The notes under the pieces: generated by a model | Told to the model about the DNA's origin: nothing | Databases searched by the model: none | Seen by the model: the letters and a program-made list of their open reading frames with translations, nothing else | Position numbers and translations under genes: made by a program | Assembly (NCBI GenBank): GCA_025642065.1 | Contig: JAODUP010000517.1 | Location: 336,501-400,500 of the forward strand | Source of the DNA: Paralvinella palmiformis | Taxonomy: Eukaryota > Annelida > Polychaeta > Terebellida > Alvinellidae | Length of the DNA stretch: 64,000 nucleotides | Direction of reading: 5' to 3' | Part shown: positions 44,062 through 56,416 of the stretch, one piece after another | Position numbering within the stretch: the first letter of the stretch is position 1 | Layout: each line of letters opens with the position of its first letter

Positions 44062-46385
44062 ATAATAATAATAATAAAAAACTCATTCACCAATAGTATT
44101 GGAAGCGAATCAAGCTCAGTAGCGCACCTAGTATAGGTGTTAAGCAATCTGATAGTCAAGGTATACTATAAAATTCATCAACAAATTATCGGATGCAGTG
44201 AAAACATCGGAGGGATAAGCACGTTCGAAACGGTTAGTTTTCAAACACTGACGGAAAGAAGCTGCGCTATTTGATGATTTAAGATATTCAGGTAGTGAGT
44301 TACAAAGAGTAGGGATGGATTTAAGCATGGGAACAGACTGCAACGGAGCTCTCTGGGCCTGGGTGCTAGAGAAAGTATGGGCAATATATACGAAGGTTCT
44401 CCGGAAGACAGTGTTTGATTGGCAATGGTACAGAGTTTGAAAATTATGCGAGATTGAACAGGAGTCAATGAAACGATTTCAGAAGTAGGACAGAATGACA
44501 AAAACCGAGGAGACCGTGTGACAACTCTAGCTAAACAATTCTGAACACACTAAAGTTTTGCAATAGCCTTAGATGTGATGTTATAAAGAAGAGATTTGCA
44601 GTAAACAAGCCTACTGGCAAATGAAAGTGAAACCTGGCGATGAATACGGCGAAGGTCAAGAATATGGTGTAAGTAGCAGCGACATATCAGAAAAATATGT
44701 TTTCTGAAATTAAAAGCTATAACCATTGTAAGACTAAGATTAAATACATCTTGTGAAGGCGTGATACTGTGATAAAAGGTGGGTGTAGGGAAGAAACGAT
44801 TAAGTTGGGAGCACCTAGAGATATCACTCAGACAGTCACCTAGCTGTGTAAGAGAAATATATGTGTCTGCTGTAGATACAGATATTTATATAGGGTGTCA
44901 TTTACATATAATAAGGATGGTTTATTTTGTGGGTGTGAATAAGAGAGCTTAGTGGTGTAGCAACTGTCCAAGAACAGAGCCTTGTGGAACACCTCAAAAC
45001 AAAGTAACTGCCTCTGAAAACTGCCCAATATGTTATACTAATCAGAGAGGCCGTCTAAAAGAATAAATAACCAATAGTACAAAACACTGCAGATAAATCT
45101 AATAGTGTTAGTGCTGTGACCTTTCCTGTGTCTATGTTTAGTGATATGTCGTGAACCTTTAGGTAGTGTTGGTTGAGTAGTGTTTGTAGAGTGAAATTGT
45201 TTGTAAGCAGACTGAAAATTAGATAAGAGATTATAGTTTACGTGAATGTTCAAACGACAGGATAAGGCTTTTTCTAATACTTTAGATAGGAATGATAGAT
45301 TAGAAATAGGTCTATAGCTGTTTAGATCGTTGACTAGTATACATGGTTTCTGAAGAAGGGGTTTACACGGGTATGTTTGAAATGAGAAGGGAACACTCCA
45401 AAGCTTACTAATGCATTTATTATCTTAGAAATTGGGATACTTATCGCGTGAAGAAGGGAATTATGCATCCAGTAGGGATAGGATTAAGTTCACAGGACTT
45501 TTTATGGGATGATAAATAGAATTTTGGCAACTTGAGAAAGTGAGGCTGGTTTAAATACTGTGCAAGGGTGATGTACAACTGGAAAATCAATATTACAACT
45601 TGAGGCATAACCTGGAAAAGAAGCACGAATGTTGGTGATTTTATCCATGAAATATCTGAGAAAAGAACTGCTAAATGAATTGGTCGAATTATGAGCTGGC
45701 AGAGAAACAATAGTCTTTCTATGGAGAGCCCCATTTATACATTTCCAGCGTTGTTGGAGATCATGTTCCAAATCTAGACCTGATATGTTGTGTGTGTGTT
45801 TTCCCATATGCTTTCTAAATAGCTTAAAGCATTAATATACTTTAGTATTAATAATATCAGGGGGCATCCAGGTTTGAGGTGGTTTAACTAATTGTGATCT
45901 GACAGGTGTGTATTTACCAAATAACGATTTAAGTGTAGTGTGGTATTGTTCACATAATTATGATAAGTCGGCTTTAGGGTTGGTGATAATTTCAGATTTT
46001 ACTCCGTCCTCAATCGATTCAAGAATGTCAATATTGTGAATAAGCCGATAAATAATATTACACATAGAGTCTATTGGATTATACTTGATTCTATTTCTGC
46101 CATGACAGTGAAATGATCGGATAAAACGCATGTGGCAGTTAGTGTATGAATATATTTAGGGGTGAACTGGGTTACGGCGAGATCAAGTGAGTGACCACAA
46201 ATGTGTGGGCAGAACGAAACATGTGTTTTGGAGTCAAAAGATGTTAAGATGTCATTAAATGTGGATGTAGTAGCAGACTCTGTATCCAAATGTAGGTTGA
46301 AATCACCAAAGATGAAAAATTCAGGATGGATAGTTACTAAGTTTTCTAGTAAATCATAAATATATAAAGGTATTATAATTAGAAA
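44062..46385 (-). pseudogene. LINE family A, copy 2 (5'-truncated in the endonuclease domain)
   Basis: Read on the reverse strand. It starts near 46,385 inside the APE endonuclease: HPEFFIFGDFNLHLDTES, then HICGHSLDLAVTQ and LSDHFTVMAEIE, i.e. the GDFN and SDH catalytic motifs. A linker follows (45,807-45,502, with SFSSSFLRYFMDKI and TVFKPASLSQVAK). Frameshifted RT pieces come next: SCELNPIPTG, NYNLLSNFQSAYKQFHSTN and LALARV-type remnants. The C-terminus has VQSRIIFKLCTIANQTLSSG, PRELRC and SNSAASFRQCLKTNRF. The 3' UTR shares CTATACTAGGTGCGCTACTG with copy 1 and ends in a TTATTATTATT tail at 44,062. There are many stops and frameshifts, and the RT catalytic motif region is too decayed to read. 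Dead copy. Confidence 0.85.
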
Positions 46386-46399
46386 TATAATTTTGTGGC

Positions 46400-47320
46400 C
46401 ATGAGTTTTGAATTTCTTCTTTTTAGTAATGTGGCTTTTTTATTTTTTAGAAACGAAATGACTAAATAACGAAATGTTGCCAGTTAAATAAGTCGTGATA
46501 GAAGATCTTTAAATGAGGTGTGCTCCATCAAAGACCACACAAGATGGTGTATTTTGAAGAAGATAATTCATCTTCTGTTATTATATATAAATAATATATT
46601 GATTAATACAAGCAGAATGAGGCGACGTCAAGGAATCTGACATATACCAGTCCAAGTCAAAAATGATACCTCACGGCATGAGTGATTGTCTCATTGAACT
46701 AAAGTGCTATTAACAGGTGACACCCATGACTGATGGGTTACTATATACTTTTATAATATTATCATACCGAATAATGTCACAGAAAGATGAATATCCTCCA
46801 GCATTGATAATACAGTGACTCGATTCCATGTCATGTAGATAAATATTACAAAATGCCACTAAATATATACAAAACACCATCCTATAATTGAAATATGAAA
46901 TCTCACTTATGGCTACAGTAAACAAATATGACTTCTTCAAACCAATAATATGGCTATAGTTGATCCAGAACAAATCTTCGTCTCCATATTAAATGTTTTC
47001 TTCAGGATGAGGATAAAGTTGAACGAGATTGGGTTTGAATCTAGTTTTTATATCTTAAATTGTGTCAATTCTACGTGAATCATTTTGTATATAAATATTC
47101 TCCTTACTACCGTGAAGCTGATCTTTTAGAATATGTTCGGCTAGAAACAAAACAATACATAATCGAAACTACAAATGTAAATATTCAATTATAAGATAAT
47201 CATATCCGTATTGTCACATACGACAATAATAGATAAAGGGGATTCTTTCATTTCTATTTATGTAATTAGTGGGAGAGAACGAATCGCGGAATTAATTTAT
47301 GTACATTTTATAAAAAGAAT
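46400..47320. other. AT-rich non-coding stretch
   Basis: Nothing recognised on either strand. Confidence 0.5.
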
Positions 47321-47322
47321 AA

Positions 47323-47323
47323 T

Positions 47324-47356
<33 letters not shown>

Positions 47357-47367
47357 TATATATATAA
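47323..47367. repeat. (AT)n microsatellite, interrupted
   Basis: Two AT runs separated by a single TA-phase shift. Confidence 0.9.
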
Positions 47368-48059
47368 TAGAAAACTGCAATTGACATGCAGGACTGTGTC
47401 TGAAGTTGTCGAATATAACGCGGACAATGTGTGATATCAGTCTGAAACGAAATGATTTATGCCGAGGTTTCTTTATCAAACGTTTGGTCATTCGAAGTGT
47501 ACACCCGATGAGCATGAATTACGTGAATATTCATTCCTGTTTGTCGTTTGTCCAAACACATTCTGACGATGGTTTCAGTACTTACATTTCTTGTCTTAAT
47601 ATCCTCTTAGCAGTAACTTAATTTGTGCGAGTCAACGCTAATAAATTTGTCTCCCAGAAGATTAGCAAATCATTGCTTACGTCGTTAACACAACTTATGA
47701 ATATGTTTTAGCCAAAGATAGCCCTTTTCCAGACGTACAACAGATTGCTATTGGAAAGCCCAGATAATCATTTCCCAGGAGTGAGATCAGACCAAAATAA
47801 CTAATCATCGTCGTGATTCGAATTTAGCAAACACTACCAGATAACAGTAACCATTGAAACTTACTAATATCAGGGAATGGAATAGTGGATTATACTCTTG
47901 TTGAATGATTGTCTGTCGAGAAGACGATGGGGAAACTTGCGATAATCTTGCTTTCATTGTGAGATATAGCATGCTATGATGATTCATCCACACAGACACA
48001 TATATTGATATAAAGTAATTGATGAGTGACAGATTGCTTTGTTTCACCTTAGGGAAGGG

Positions 48060-48192
48060 GCGGTCACACCTGGGATGTATGGCCAAAGGGAAAGTTCCGA
48101 AAGAGCCATCCCTCAAAGGTAGGTAATGTAACTGGACTCAACCCTAACATGACGACTTATAGAGCAGGGCTCTAACCACACCGTACGGATCC
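48060..48192 (-). mobile_element. tRNA-derived SINE head, family 4
   Basis: The reverse strand gives GTGTGGTTAGAGCCCTGCTC (A-box region) and GGGTTGAGTCCAG (B-box region), then a more GC-rich body. It differs from families 1-3. Confidence 0.5.
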
Positions 48193-48264
48193 AGAAGCAG
48201 CTTTAATACAACTGATAAAGAGAGAAAGGGGTGGGTGGTGGGTGGCAGAAGGATATATACACAC

Positions 48265-48268
<4 letters not shown>

Positions 48269-48320
<52 letters not shown>
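48269..48320. repeat. (AT)n microsatellite
   Basis: Uninterrupted AT repeats. Confidence 0.95.
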
Positions 48321-48329
48321 TTGGAGAGA

Positions 48330-49280
48330 TAGGGAGAGAGAGAGACATCAGCCATATATGAAACCAAAATGTAACCCTCAATTTAGATTGTGGAATAATA
48401 TATGGGAGATATATAATAAGTCAACGAATCAAATTATCACGAAGGGAAGACAAATTGGTGGTAGGACGTCTCTGATCCTGATCAGCATAATACTATTCTT
48501 GACCTACCCGATAATGACATTCCGATCAAGGGATTCCCTTACTCCAATTTGCAATGCTTGACCTTGAAGGCACTTCATTGTTTTTACTCTGGTGAGTCTC
48601 AGATAATGTACAACGATTTATCTGATGTGGCTACGGCGAAGAGTGATTTAAGTAATAATACTAAAGGCGAGGTTCCTGACACTTTCCTTATATTACACAT
48701 TCCAATCGGATAATGTGTCTGTCTGACTGGCCAACAGTGACATCAACAAGGTAATTAAATCTCTAAGATATTTCTACACTGTCACCTAACAAAATGTCTA
48801 AATAATCTATCCATTAATCAGATCAGGATATTAAACACTTGTCATTGAGTGGCCACTAAGTATATGTTAACTTTCTCTGAATATTGAACAGCACTAATTA
48901 GACATAAAAAAGCCAAGAATAATGGCTTTATCATTTCTATTTTTATGTGATATTCTTACCTCAGGTAAAAAAGTTCCCATCCCATTGTGTCTAAAAAGGT
49001 GACCCCCCCAGGCCCATGAAAAATGTCACTGGCTTGACAGTGATGCTGTTGTGTTATAGAATGGGGTATAGGTAAAGACAACAGAAACACAAAGCTAAGG
49101 TGTGGCTTCAATTAATTAGTGAGCCTCTCATTGTCACTAAAAGATGAAAGACGTGACATCTTCAAATGTGTACCCAAGTGTGGCTTCTTGTTTTATCTTT
49201 TGTATTAAGTGAGATTGCCGCATGTAGCATTAATTACTAGCCAATCATTTTAAAGCACTTACTTCCAATTGACTTGACGA
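48330..49280. other. Non-coding stretch upstream of the KRBA2-like element
   Basis: No family recognised. It may contain the 5' part of the transposon whose coding remnant begins at 49,350, but I saw no clear terminal inverted repeat. Confidence 0.4.
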
Positions 49281-49285
49281 ATAGG

Positions 49286-49293
49286 TATATAAA
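49286..49293 (+). promoter_or_regulatory. TATA box of the KRBA2-like element
   Basis: TATATAAA lies 64 bp upstream of the ATG at 49,350. A start site would be expected around 49,316-49,322, where TCATTGAAC could serve as initiator. A lone TATA match in AT-rich DNA is weak, but its spacing to the start codon is good. Confidence 0.45.
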
Positions 49294-49349
49294 CTACTTC
49301 AGCTGGTTAGTTAGTCATTGAACTCACACATCTTGCTACAATAGCTAAT

Positions 49350-50515
49350 ATGACTGAAGAAAGGTTTAAGCGAGATCTCTATGGGTGGCATGATCAGTGT
49401 AAAAAGTATTTTATACACAAGGATGATTATTTTCACATGTTTGAAGAAATCAAGACTGCAGGACAGAATCCCAAAAAGAAAAAGCAGACAGGAGTACTAC
49501 CTTCTATCCAAGTAATTTATTAGTGCTTCAATTCTTAAATATTCAAGATCTAATTCTTAAGGATTCAATGAAATAGCTAAAATTATTAGGGAAATATAGG
49601 ATGATAAAGCTGGCTTTCTTCTTTTTCAGAATCCATTCAAATCAATGGCACTGCAAAAATTATTAAACCAAATTCGATTTTTAGTTATGAAGTTCTACAG
49701 TGTGGTGGCGTTGAGAAGCTTGTCAAGAAACGAAAAAGTGTACATGAGACAACTGTCTACTACGTTATTATTGAAGATATCTTCAATGGAATGAAAAGAG
49801 CCATCCATGCAGACTGAACAGCAAGTCCAAGAAGAAGGTGTCACACATCATGTTCTGTCAGTGACCTCTTCTGCAACAACGGTACTGAATATGGTCATGT
49901 CGCATTCACCATCATATGACACCCTGCACCATTTTCTAATCCTCTGCCATTGACACCTGTAAGATGTTCATCAGACTTCGTTTCTGCACCAACATATGTC
50001 ATGAAACGGCTCGAGAGTATTCACGAACATCGTGCAGGTGCAAAACGAGCACAAACTATTCAGGCCGAACGCATGATTAAGCGCAGTCGAATTGACCATC
50101 AAGTGGGAGACAATGTTCCTGTACCTATTCCACTTGTTGACAGGGGTAGAGGAGGTAGAGGAGATTCCTCGCATATCCTTGGACTGATATCATGTCACAA
50201 TCCAGAAAAAAAGATCTGTACAAAATATCAGTCAGAGATGGTGTCTTGAAAGGACATTTCTCCAGGAATCAGTTTCAACTGTGCCCACAGAAACCTCTTA
50301 CATAAACAGATGTGAGACAAGATGAGTGAGGCACTGTCACTCCATGAAGCAGTTACAAAACAGTCAAGGTATGAAGAACAAGGTTTCACAAAATGCAATT
50401 GTGGAGCCAAAAGGTGTAAAACCAATATGTGTAAGTGCTTTAAGGCATAAGTGAAGTGTAACAGCCATTGTCACTCATCTCTGTCGTGCCACAACAAGTC
50501 AATATTTTCTGGACG
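49350..50515 (+). pseudogene. KRBA2-like (GINGER-related) integrase gene remnant
   Basis: ATG at 49,350 opens TEERFKRDLYGWHDQCKKYF and DDYFHMFEEIKTA. After a one-base frameshift, RQEYYLLS leads to a likely intron (GT 49,512 to AG 49,684). The next exon reads NYEVLQCGGVEKLVKKRKSV and YYVIIEDIFNGMKRA. KRBA2-like proteins have this N-terminus (YYLLKKYEVLQCG.EKLIKKR ... YYV.IED.F..I..AH). The integrase catalytic core that should follow is absent. The sequence resumes at 49,950 with SIHEHRAGAKRAQTIQAERM, then IKRSRIDHQVGDNVPVPIPL and VDRGRG. After more frame breaks it gives VRDGVLKGHFSRNQFQLCPQ and a Cys-rich tail CNCGAKRCKTNMCKCFKA. Known relatives come from DNA transposons or genes domesticated from them. 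LINE B adjoins its 3' end. Confidence 0.7.
49512..49684 (+). other. Likely spliceosomal intron in the KRBA2-like remnant
   Basis: Donor AA|GTAATT and acceptor TCGATTTTTAG|TTATG. Removing these 173 bases joins YYLLS to NYEVLQCGG in frame and restores the family motif YYLL-KYEVLQCG. An alternative acceptor, CTTTTTCAG at 49,629, would give a stop. Confidence 0.5.
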
Positions 50516-50535
50516 TTTCATACATTGTAAAAGTA

Positions 50536-52516
50536 TTGTATCAAGCTGACAATACTAGGTTAAAAGTAAACAATGAATTACGTGCATGGCACAACAAGGT
50601 GGATCACTATGATAGTACATTGAGAGATATTGTGGATGCGCATGCACCTTTAAGGACAAAGGAAATACCAAGAAGATCAATGCTTCCATGGTACAATAAG
50701 AACATACAGGCTGCAAAGAGAAAGAGAAGGTATTGTGAGCGGCTGTGGATCAGGACCAGTTTGTGTGTTCATTTTAAAATGTTCAAGGTCAGTAAAATTC
50801 TTGTTAAAAATACCCCTGCCTCTGCTAAATCTGAATATTATAATAAAAAGACCAAAGCCTCCAAGGGAAATCAAAGGACTGTTTTCAGTGTTGTGAATAA
50901 AGTATTACATAAAAGTGAAACTGTCCTTCCAAATAATATCAACTCAGCTAAAGATATGGCCCATTGTTTTAATAACTTCTTCTGTCAAAAACTATTTAAT
51001 ACATAGTCGGTTCCCTTCCAACACCTTATCACAGGGTAAGACATTGGTAGAAGAGTCCTGCATATCCATGATGGATACATTTGAGACTTTTACAGAGACT
51101 GATATCAGACAGTTGCTGAAAAGGTCATCTAATGCTTTCTGTGCAGTTGACCCTATGCCTACATGGCTTGTGAAAGATTGTCTGGATATTCTGATAAGCC
51201 CAATTACAAATATAATTAATCAATCATTATCTCTGGGTGATTTTCCAAGATCGATGAAAGTTGCCCTTGTAAAACCATTAATAAAAAACACACTATGGAC
51301 TGTAATATTCTAAACAAGTACAGACCTGTTCCAAATCTTACATTTTTATCTAAGGTTATAGAAAGGGCAGTTGCTTTCCATCCAAACAAATATTTAATTA
51401 ATAAAAACCTTAAGGAATTACTACAGTCTGCCTATAAAAGTGGTTACAGCACTGAAACAGCTTTGGTTAGAGTGAAAAATACTTGTTCTTCTGGACCTGT
51501 CTGCTGCATTTGATACAGTTGACCATAATGTACTTTTCTCTAGGTTAAAAGACATGTTTGGTCTCTCAGGTAAAGTACTTTAGATCCTATCTGGAAAAAA
51601 CACTGTATGATATGGGGTTAAATATCATTTATATACTGATGACACACAGCTGTATATATCACTGGATCCTGATAATGAGTTAAATTTCTCCTCCTCCTTG
51701 AATAATTTAGAAGATTGTATTGCTGATATTCGGCTGTGAATGACTCAAAATCTTCTAAAACTAAATGATAATAAAATAAGTATTATATATTTGGCATCAG
51801 CACATTGTGTTAAATGCCGAGCTGCCTACTGCCATCTTAATAACACACACTGTTTAAAAGCATTCTTGACACAAGAATCACTTGTAACTGTAGTCTATGC
51901 CTTTGTTACATATCGTATAGACTATTGTAACTCCCTTTTATATGGCACATCTAATTATAACATTAATCGCATTCAGCGAATTCAGAATAGTGCAGCTCGC
52001 ATTGTAACAAATACTATAAAATATGATCATATCACCCCAATTCTTCAAAAACTACATTGGCTACCTGTTAGACAGCGTATCCATTTCAAGATTTACTTAA
52101 TAACTTATAAATCTATTAATGATATGGCGCCAGAATACCTGTGTGAACTGGTGTCCATTAGAAAGTCATCTAGAAAACTCAGGTCATCCAGTCAGATACT
52201 ATTGCAGGTGCCAGTGTCTCGGCTCAAGTCATATGGTGATTGTCTATTTAGTGTTGTTAGCCCCCACTTTGTGGAATAGGTTGCTGGTAAATAGTAAAAA
52301 TGCGTCGTCTCTTGAAAATTTTAAGTCTCTTCTAAAAACACAGCTATTTAAGGTCGCTTTCACAGATAAATAATTATTATCTTTTAAATAATTACAGGGT
52401 TTTTACAGACATATTATTTGGGGTATTATTATATTAATATTATTTGTACAGAGCCTTTGAATGGCTCCTGCTAGTAAGGGCGCTTTATTAAATATACATT
52501 ATTATTATTATTATTA
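50536..52516 (+). pseudogene. LINE family B, main copy (5'-truncated, RT palm deleted)
   Basis: Jockey/CR1-type ORF2 remnant spread over several frames. 50,536-51,006 is the linker after the endonuclease: LYQ-like start, VDAHAPLRTKEIPRRSMLPW, then YNKNIQAAKRKRR. 51,040-51,313 is the RT N-terminus with VDPMPTWLVKDCLDILISPI and VALVKPLIKN. 51,300-51,510 gives NKYRPVPNLTFLSKVIERAV and LLQSAYKSGYSTETALV, then [20 protein letters not shown]. Near 51,600 the sequence jumps from FRSYLEK to YHLYTDDTQLYISL, so roughly 40 residues containing the GVPQGS motif are missing. YADD has become YTDD. 51,740-52,373 is the C-terminus, with YRIDYCNSLLYGTS, LHWLPVRQRI and LLKTQLFKVAF. The 3' UTR ends GGGCGCTTTATTAAATATAC and a TTA tail. 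Non-functional. Confidence 0.88.
52496..52516. repeat. (TTA)n LINE tail
   Basis: Six TTA/ATT triplets forming the 3' tail of LINE B. Confidence 0.9.
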
Positions 52517-52582
52517 ACCAACATTATGTTTTGTTTAATACTTGATAAGATGTACACTACTTATATATGAAATCAGCGTGTT

Positions 52583-52586
<4 letters not shown>

Positions 52587-52627
<41 letters not shown>
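52587..52627. repeat. (GT)n microsatellite
   Basis: About 20 GT repeats. Confidence 0.95.
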
Positions 52628-52630
<3 letters not shown>

Positions 52631-52639
52631 TTAACTTTT

Positions 52640-55290
52640 ACATAAGTCGTGTTTGCGATGGGAAAATATTCTCTGCTTAGGATGCTAAGTAGAGAAACCT
52701 TTTACCCAGAATATATTTAATTTGACTTATTGAAATACAAGAAATTAAATATAAATAGAATATTTTTATTGTGAGATTAACTTATTACATTTTTTATGAA
52801 TTATCATTTTTTATTAGCATTAATACTGATTAAGTAGCAATTGAGATCACATACTTTGAGGCATGTTATAGCTATAATAGTCACATATAATGTTAATGGT
52901 ATATCGCGTAAATGTTTAATTGTAATTGGCATCGTAAACGAATTGTAGTCTAGAGGTATAACAAATGTAATTGTAATAAATGTAATTTAATCATAACAGT
53001 TGACCTAGAAAATTGTAAATTAAAAATTCCGATTTTTTGTTATTAACAATTCTTGTGTAGCTCCTGTATAGAAGATTAGGAGGTTTAAGGATTAGTAACG
53101 TTCAACATTGTAAAGACAATACAATTGAATCTATAAACAAGGCAACCCTATATTAAATCTATGACTACGTATGCTTCTCGATAGATCACCATATTAATTT
53201 AAAACAAAACCGTAAATATTAAAGTAATAGTTTTTGTTGTTGTTGTTGTCAAGAACATAACTGAACTGAAAAATATCTGATGAAAGTTACCTCTTATCTT
53301 CATTCATTGTCAAGTTAATGTATTTATCTTATAATAATCGCATCCCTTTTATCATAATACATATCGTTATACCTACTTGATCATTATGTTTCCTGCATAC
53401 AGTACTTTAAACATAAATATTATGCCATATCTTAGTGTATTCAACTTGATTAATGTTTTATCAAATGATTTACGTTCGATTATTAATATTAAGTGTAGGA
53501 AAAATTGAACAAGAAACAGCTGAATTATTTTAAAGATTCTTAAATATTGAATCATTAAGTAAGTATGGCAATAAATCTAGTGAGTTACTAAAAGTAGGAA
53601 TATAAATTAACCATGTTCTCTGGTCGTGAGAACTATTAAACTAGAGCTGTATATTTCGTGCAATATTTTCATCGCCGTTTAACATCTGCAGTAGTGGGCT
53701 AACCTTTCCTAAGTCCTGTGACATCCAGTCTGTGATATGACTTTCCAGGTCAGCTTTAGTCTGCTTCTCATAAATAAAATACCAACCTGATATTGTAACA
53801 ATATAATTTGTGTAGGAGACATTAGATCTGGTTTTAATAGGTTAGCATATATAGTTTTCGCTACGAAGGTGCTATGAAGTCATTCTCATTTGTCTGACAC
53901 CAAGTGTCACTTTTTTATTAGTTACTTAGCTATCGGTTTTAATAATTGTCCTTTCACGACAACTGTCAGATACCCCCATATTTGAAGAGAAGGGTAATAT
54001 AGGTAAATATTTGTAAACCATTGCTTTAATAGAGATACATCAATTACAAAATTGCTATAAATACACCTGGTTGTATATTTTCAAAACTGCCGTATTCTGA
54101 CCAGGATCTAGTGCTCGGAGGTATCACGAATGTATGTGATTAACGTTTTGGACTTCTCTTGTTTTGAGACTTAGGGACAAGTTTAAGCATGAAAAGTGGA
54201 AACTCTCGATTTAGTCTACTCATGAATCATCCATTGATTGCATTCACAACTGGTGATTTTCTGAGAATGTGATATTATGAGAGACTGTCTGAGAGAAAAC
54301 AAGTTTCTAATATTAATATAAATGAATAGTGAACGGCAAGATCTGAATCAGATGTCAATTTAAGATAATTTCCATAGACTATTTTTAACTATTGACCTTG
54401 TGTCACTGAATGAAGAAATAAAGATATTTACCAGGCGTAAAAACTGGTTGTTGCTAAACACAAGCCTTACAAAACCAAATCATGATGACATTTGGTTACT
54501 GATTATGTCATCATGTTTTATTTCATTATTAGAAACCTACCCACATTTTATGGATCTAAGGTTGTAATTCAGGAAGCAATAAGTCGGAAGAGAAATTATC
54601 ACCTGGTTGAGCTACAGAAATCTAGAAAATCCACTTAGTTTATTAAGTGATATTCGTTCATGAGAAAATCTACCAAGGTTTAACTATTTGCCTACAACTA
54701 GACATACATACATTACAACGTTTAGTGGAAAATGTCTCTGTTGCGCATGTACACATGTGATTCATTAAATATTTTATACTGTGATTGTTTAAATTGTTTT
54801 GGTCTAGTCATAATAAAAATGTCAGTATAATGAAATGTTTAAATAAATTAACTAACCGCAAAATAACTATTTTTGAGATTTACAAACACGACAAAATTCG
54901 TCAAACTTGGAAAAGAGTTGATGCCGATTCTCAATAAACGATAGGTGTTTAAGTTATTTAAGCGGAAATGATTTCATATGTTATGCTATTCGTGTAAAGC
55001 ATAACCCAGTGCGAACTGAATGAAAATCATTTAGGATAAAAATAAATACAAGCAATTTATAATAAGAAAAAAATAGAGAATTGTTTTTGTTGTTATGTAT
55101 ATGTTATTATTTCACCGTCGTTATAATTGTTCCACATCATGAAGATAGTCAAGAAAAAATAATATTATCAGTTATTCGTTGTTAATATTTTGGGTGTGGA
55201 TAAATATCCCTTCTCCATCCCTCATATCTTACGGTATTTTTCTATAATTAAATCTTTGATTAGCTTCACGTGAGTGCACAGTTCGTATAA
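52640..55290. other. AT-rich non-coding stretch
   Basis: About 2.6 kb with no recognisable gene, repeat family or RNA on either strand. Confidence 0.6.
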
Positions 55291-55299
55291 GAACTATAT

Positions 55300-55565
55300 C
55301 CTCAATCTGGATTTCATGTACACCTTCTGGCTTTCATATCCCTCATCTGGACTTAATGTCTCGTCTGAATCAAATATGCCCGTCTAGCTCTCATATCCCC
55401 ATCTGCCGTCTGGCTTTGATATCCATCGTCTGGCTCTCATATTCCCGTCTAACTTTTATATCCCCACCTGGCTCTCGCATCCCTCGTTTGGCTCTCATAT
55501 CCCAAGTCTGCGTACACCACCCGTCTAGCCCATATATCCCGATCTGGGTCTGTTTTCCCCCATTT
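55300..55565. repeat. 18-20-bp minisatellite, about 13 diverged units
   Basis: Consensus close to CCCGTCTGGCTCTCATATC. Units vary in length and sequence. The array is markedly pyrimidine-rich on the + strand. Confidence 0.85.
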
Positions 55566-55599
55566 GACTCACTGTGATTGAGCACATCCACTTTTATAT

Positions 55600-56320
55600 T
55601 CAGGTCTACCCTGGATGAATATTATGCCACTTACCACTGATATCAGGATCAGCCAATAACATTGCAGCATTGTTGTAACAACTAAACATCTCCTTATGTG
55701 TGGCAAGTAAAATGTATCTGTAAAAGTGTTCTACAGAATTCGTGAAATAGTATAGATTATTAATAAAGTAGCTTGAGAAGAATAGCTACAATAAACTGGT
55801 GAAATATTAACATTGGAATAAAGACGCATAACATCTAGGACATTTAACTTATGAAAACGAATCCGAGTTTGTGAAAGTTAAAGTGAATTGTGTGGCTGGG
55901 GCTAGGAAGAACTTCTGAAGGCAATGCCAACCTTTTGTAATATTAATAAAGAAAAATCCTATTGCTTCTGCTTTTTTAAATAATGATCAATGCAAATGCT
56001 GTTTGAAGACGAATGAAACTTGGTACTTAGGCAAAGAGACAAGGAATTACATATTAAATAACTAAGACACTAGAAATGTTTGTTGAAGACGAACATAATT
56101 CCAACACTATCTGACAAGAACTGTGAAGAGCTAAACGGACTTTCATTAACACAAATATACGACGTATCATTTTTGCTTAAACTAATATATACGGGGAAAA
56201 TAATTATCAATTTAAAGCAGATAAAACGATAGACATATTGATAGATAAATTGAATGCAATTATTATAAGATAAATATACATATATTAACTTGACCAAGAG
56301 GAAGCAAGATGAGATAACAA
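55600..56320. other. AT-rich non-coding stretch
   Basis: Nothing recognised. Confidence 0.5.

Positions 56321-56322
<2 letters not shown>

Positions 56323-56413
<91 letters not shown>
56323..56413. repeat. (AT)n microsatellite, longest AT tract
   Basis: About 90 bp of uninterrupted AT, the longest in the window. Confidence 0.97.
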
Positions 56414-56416
<3 letters not shown>

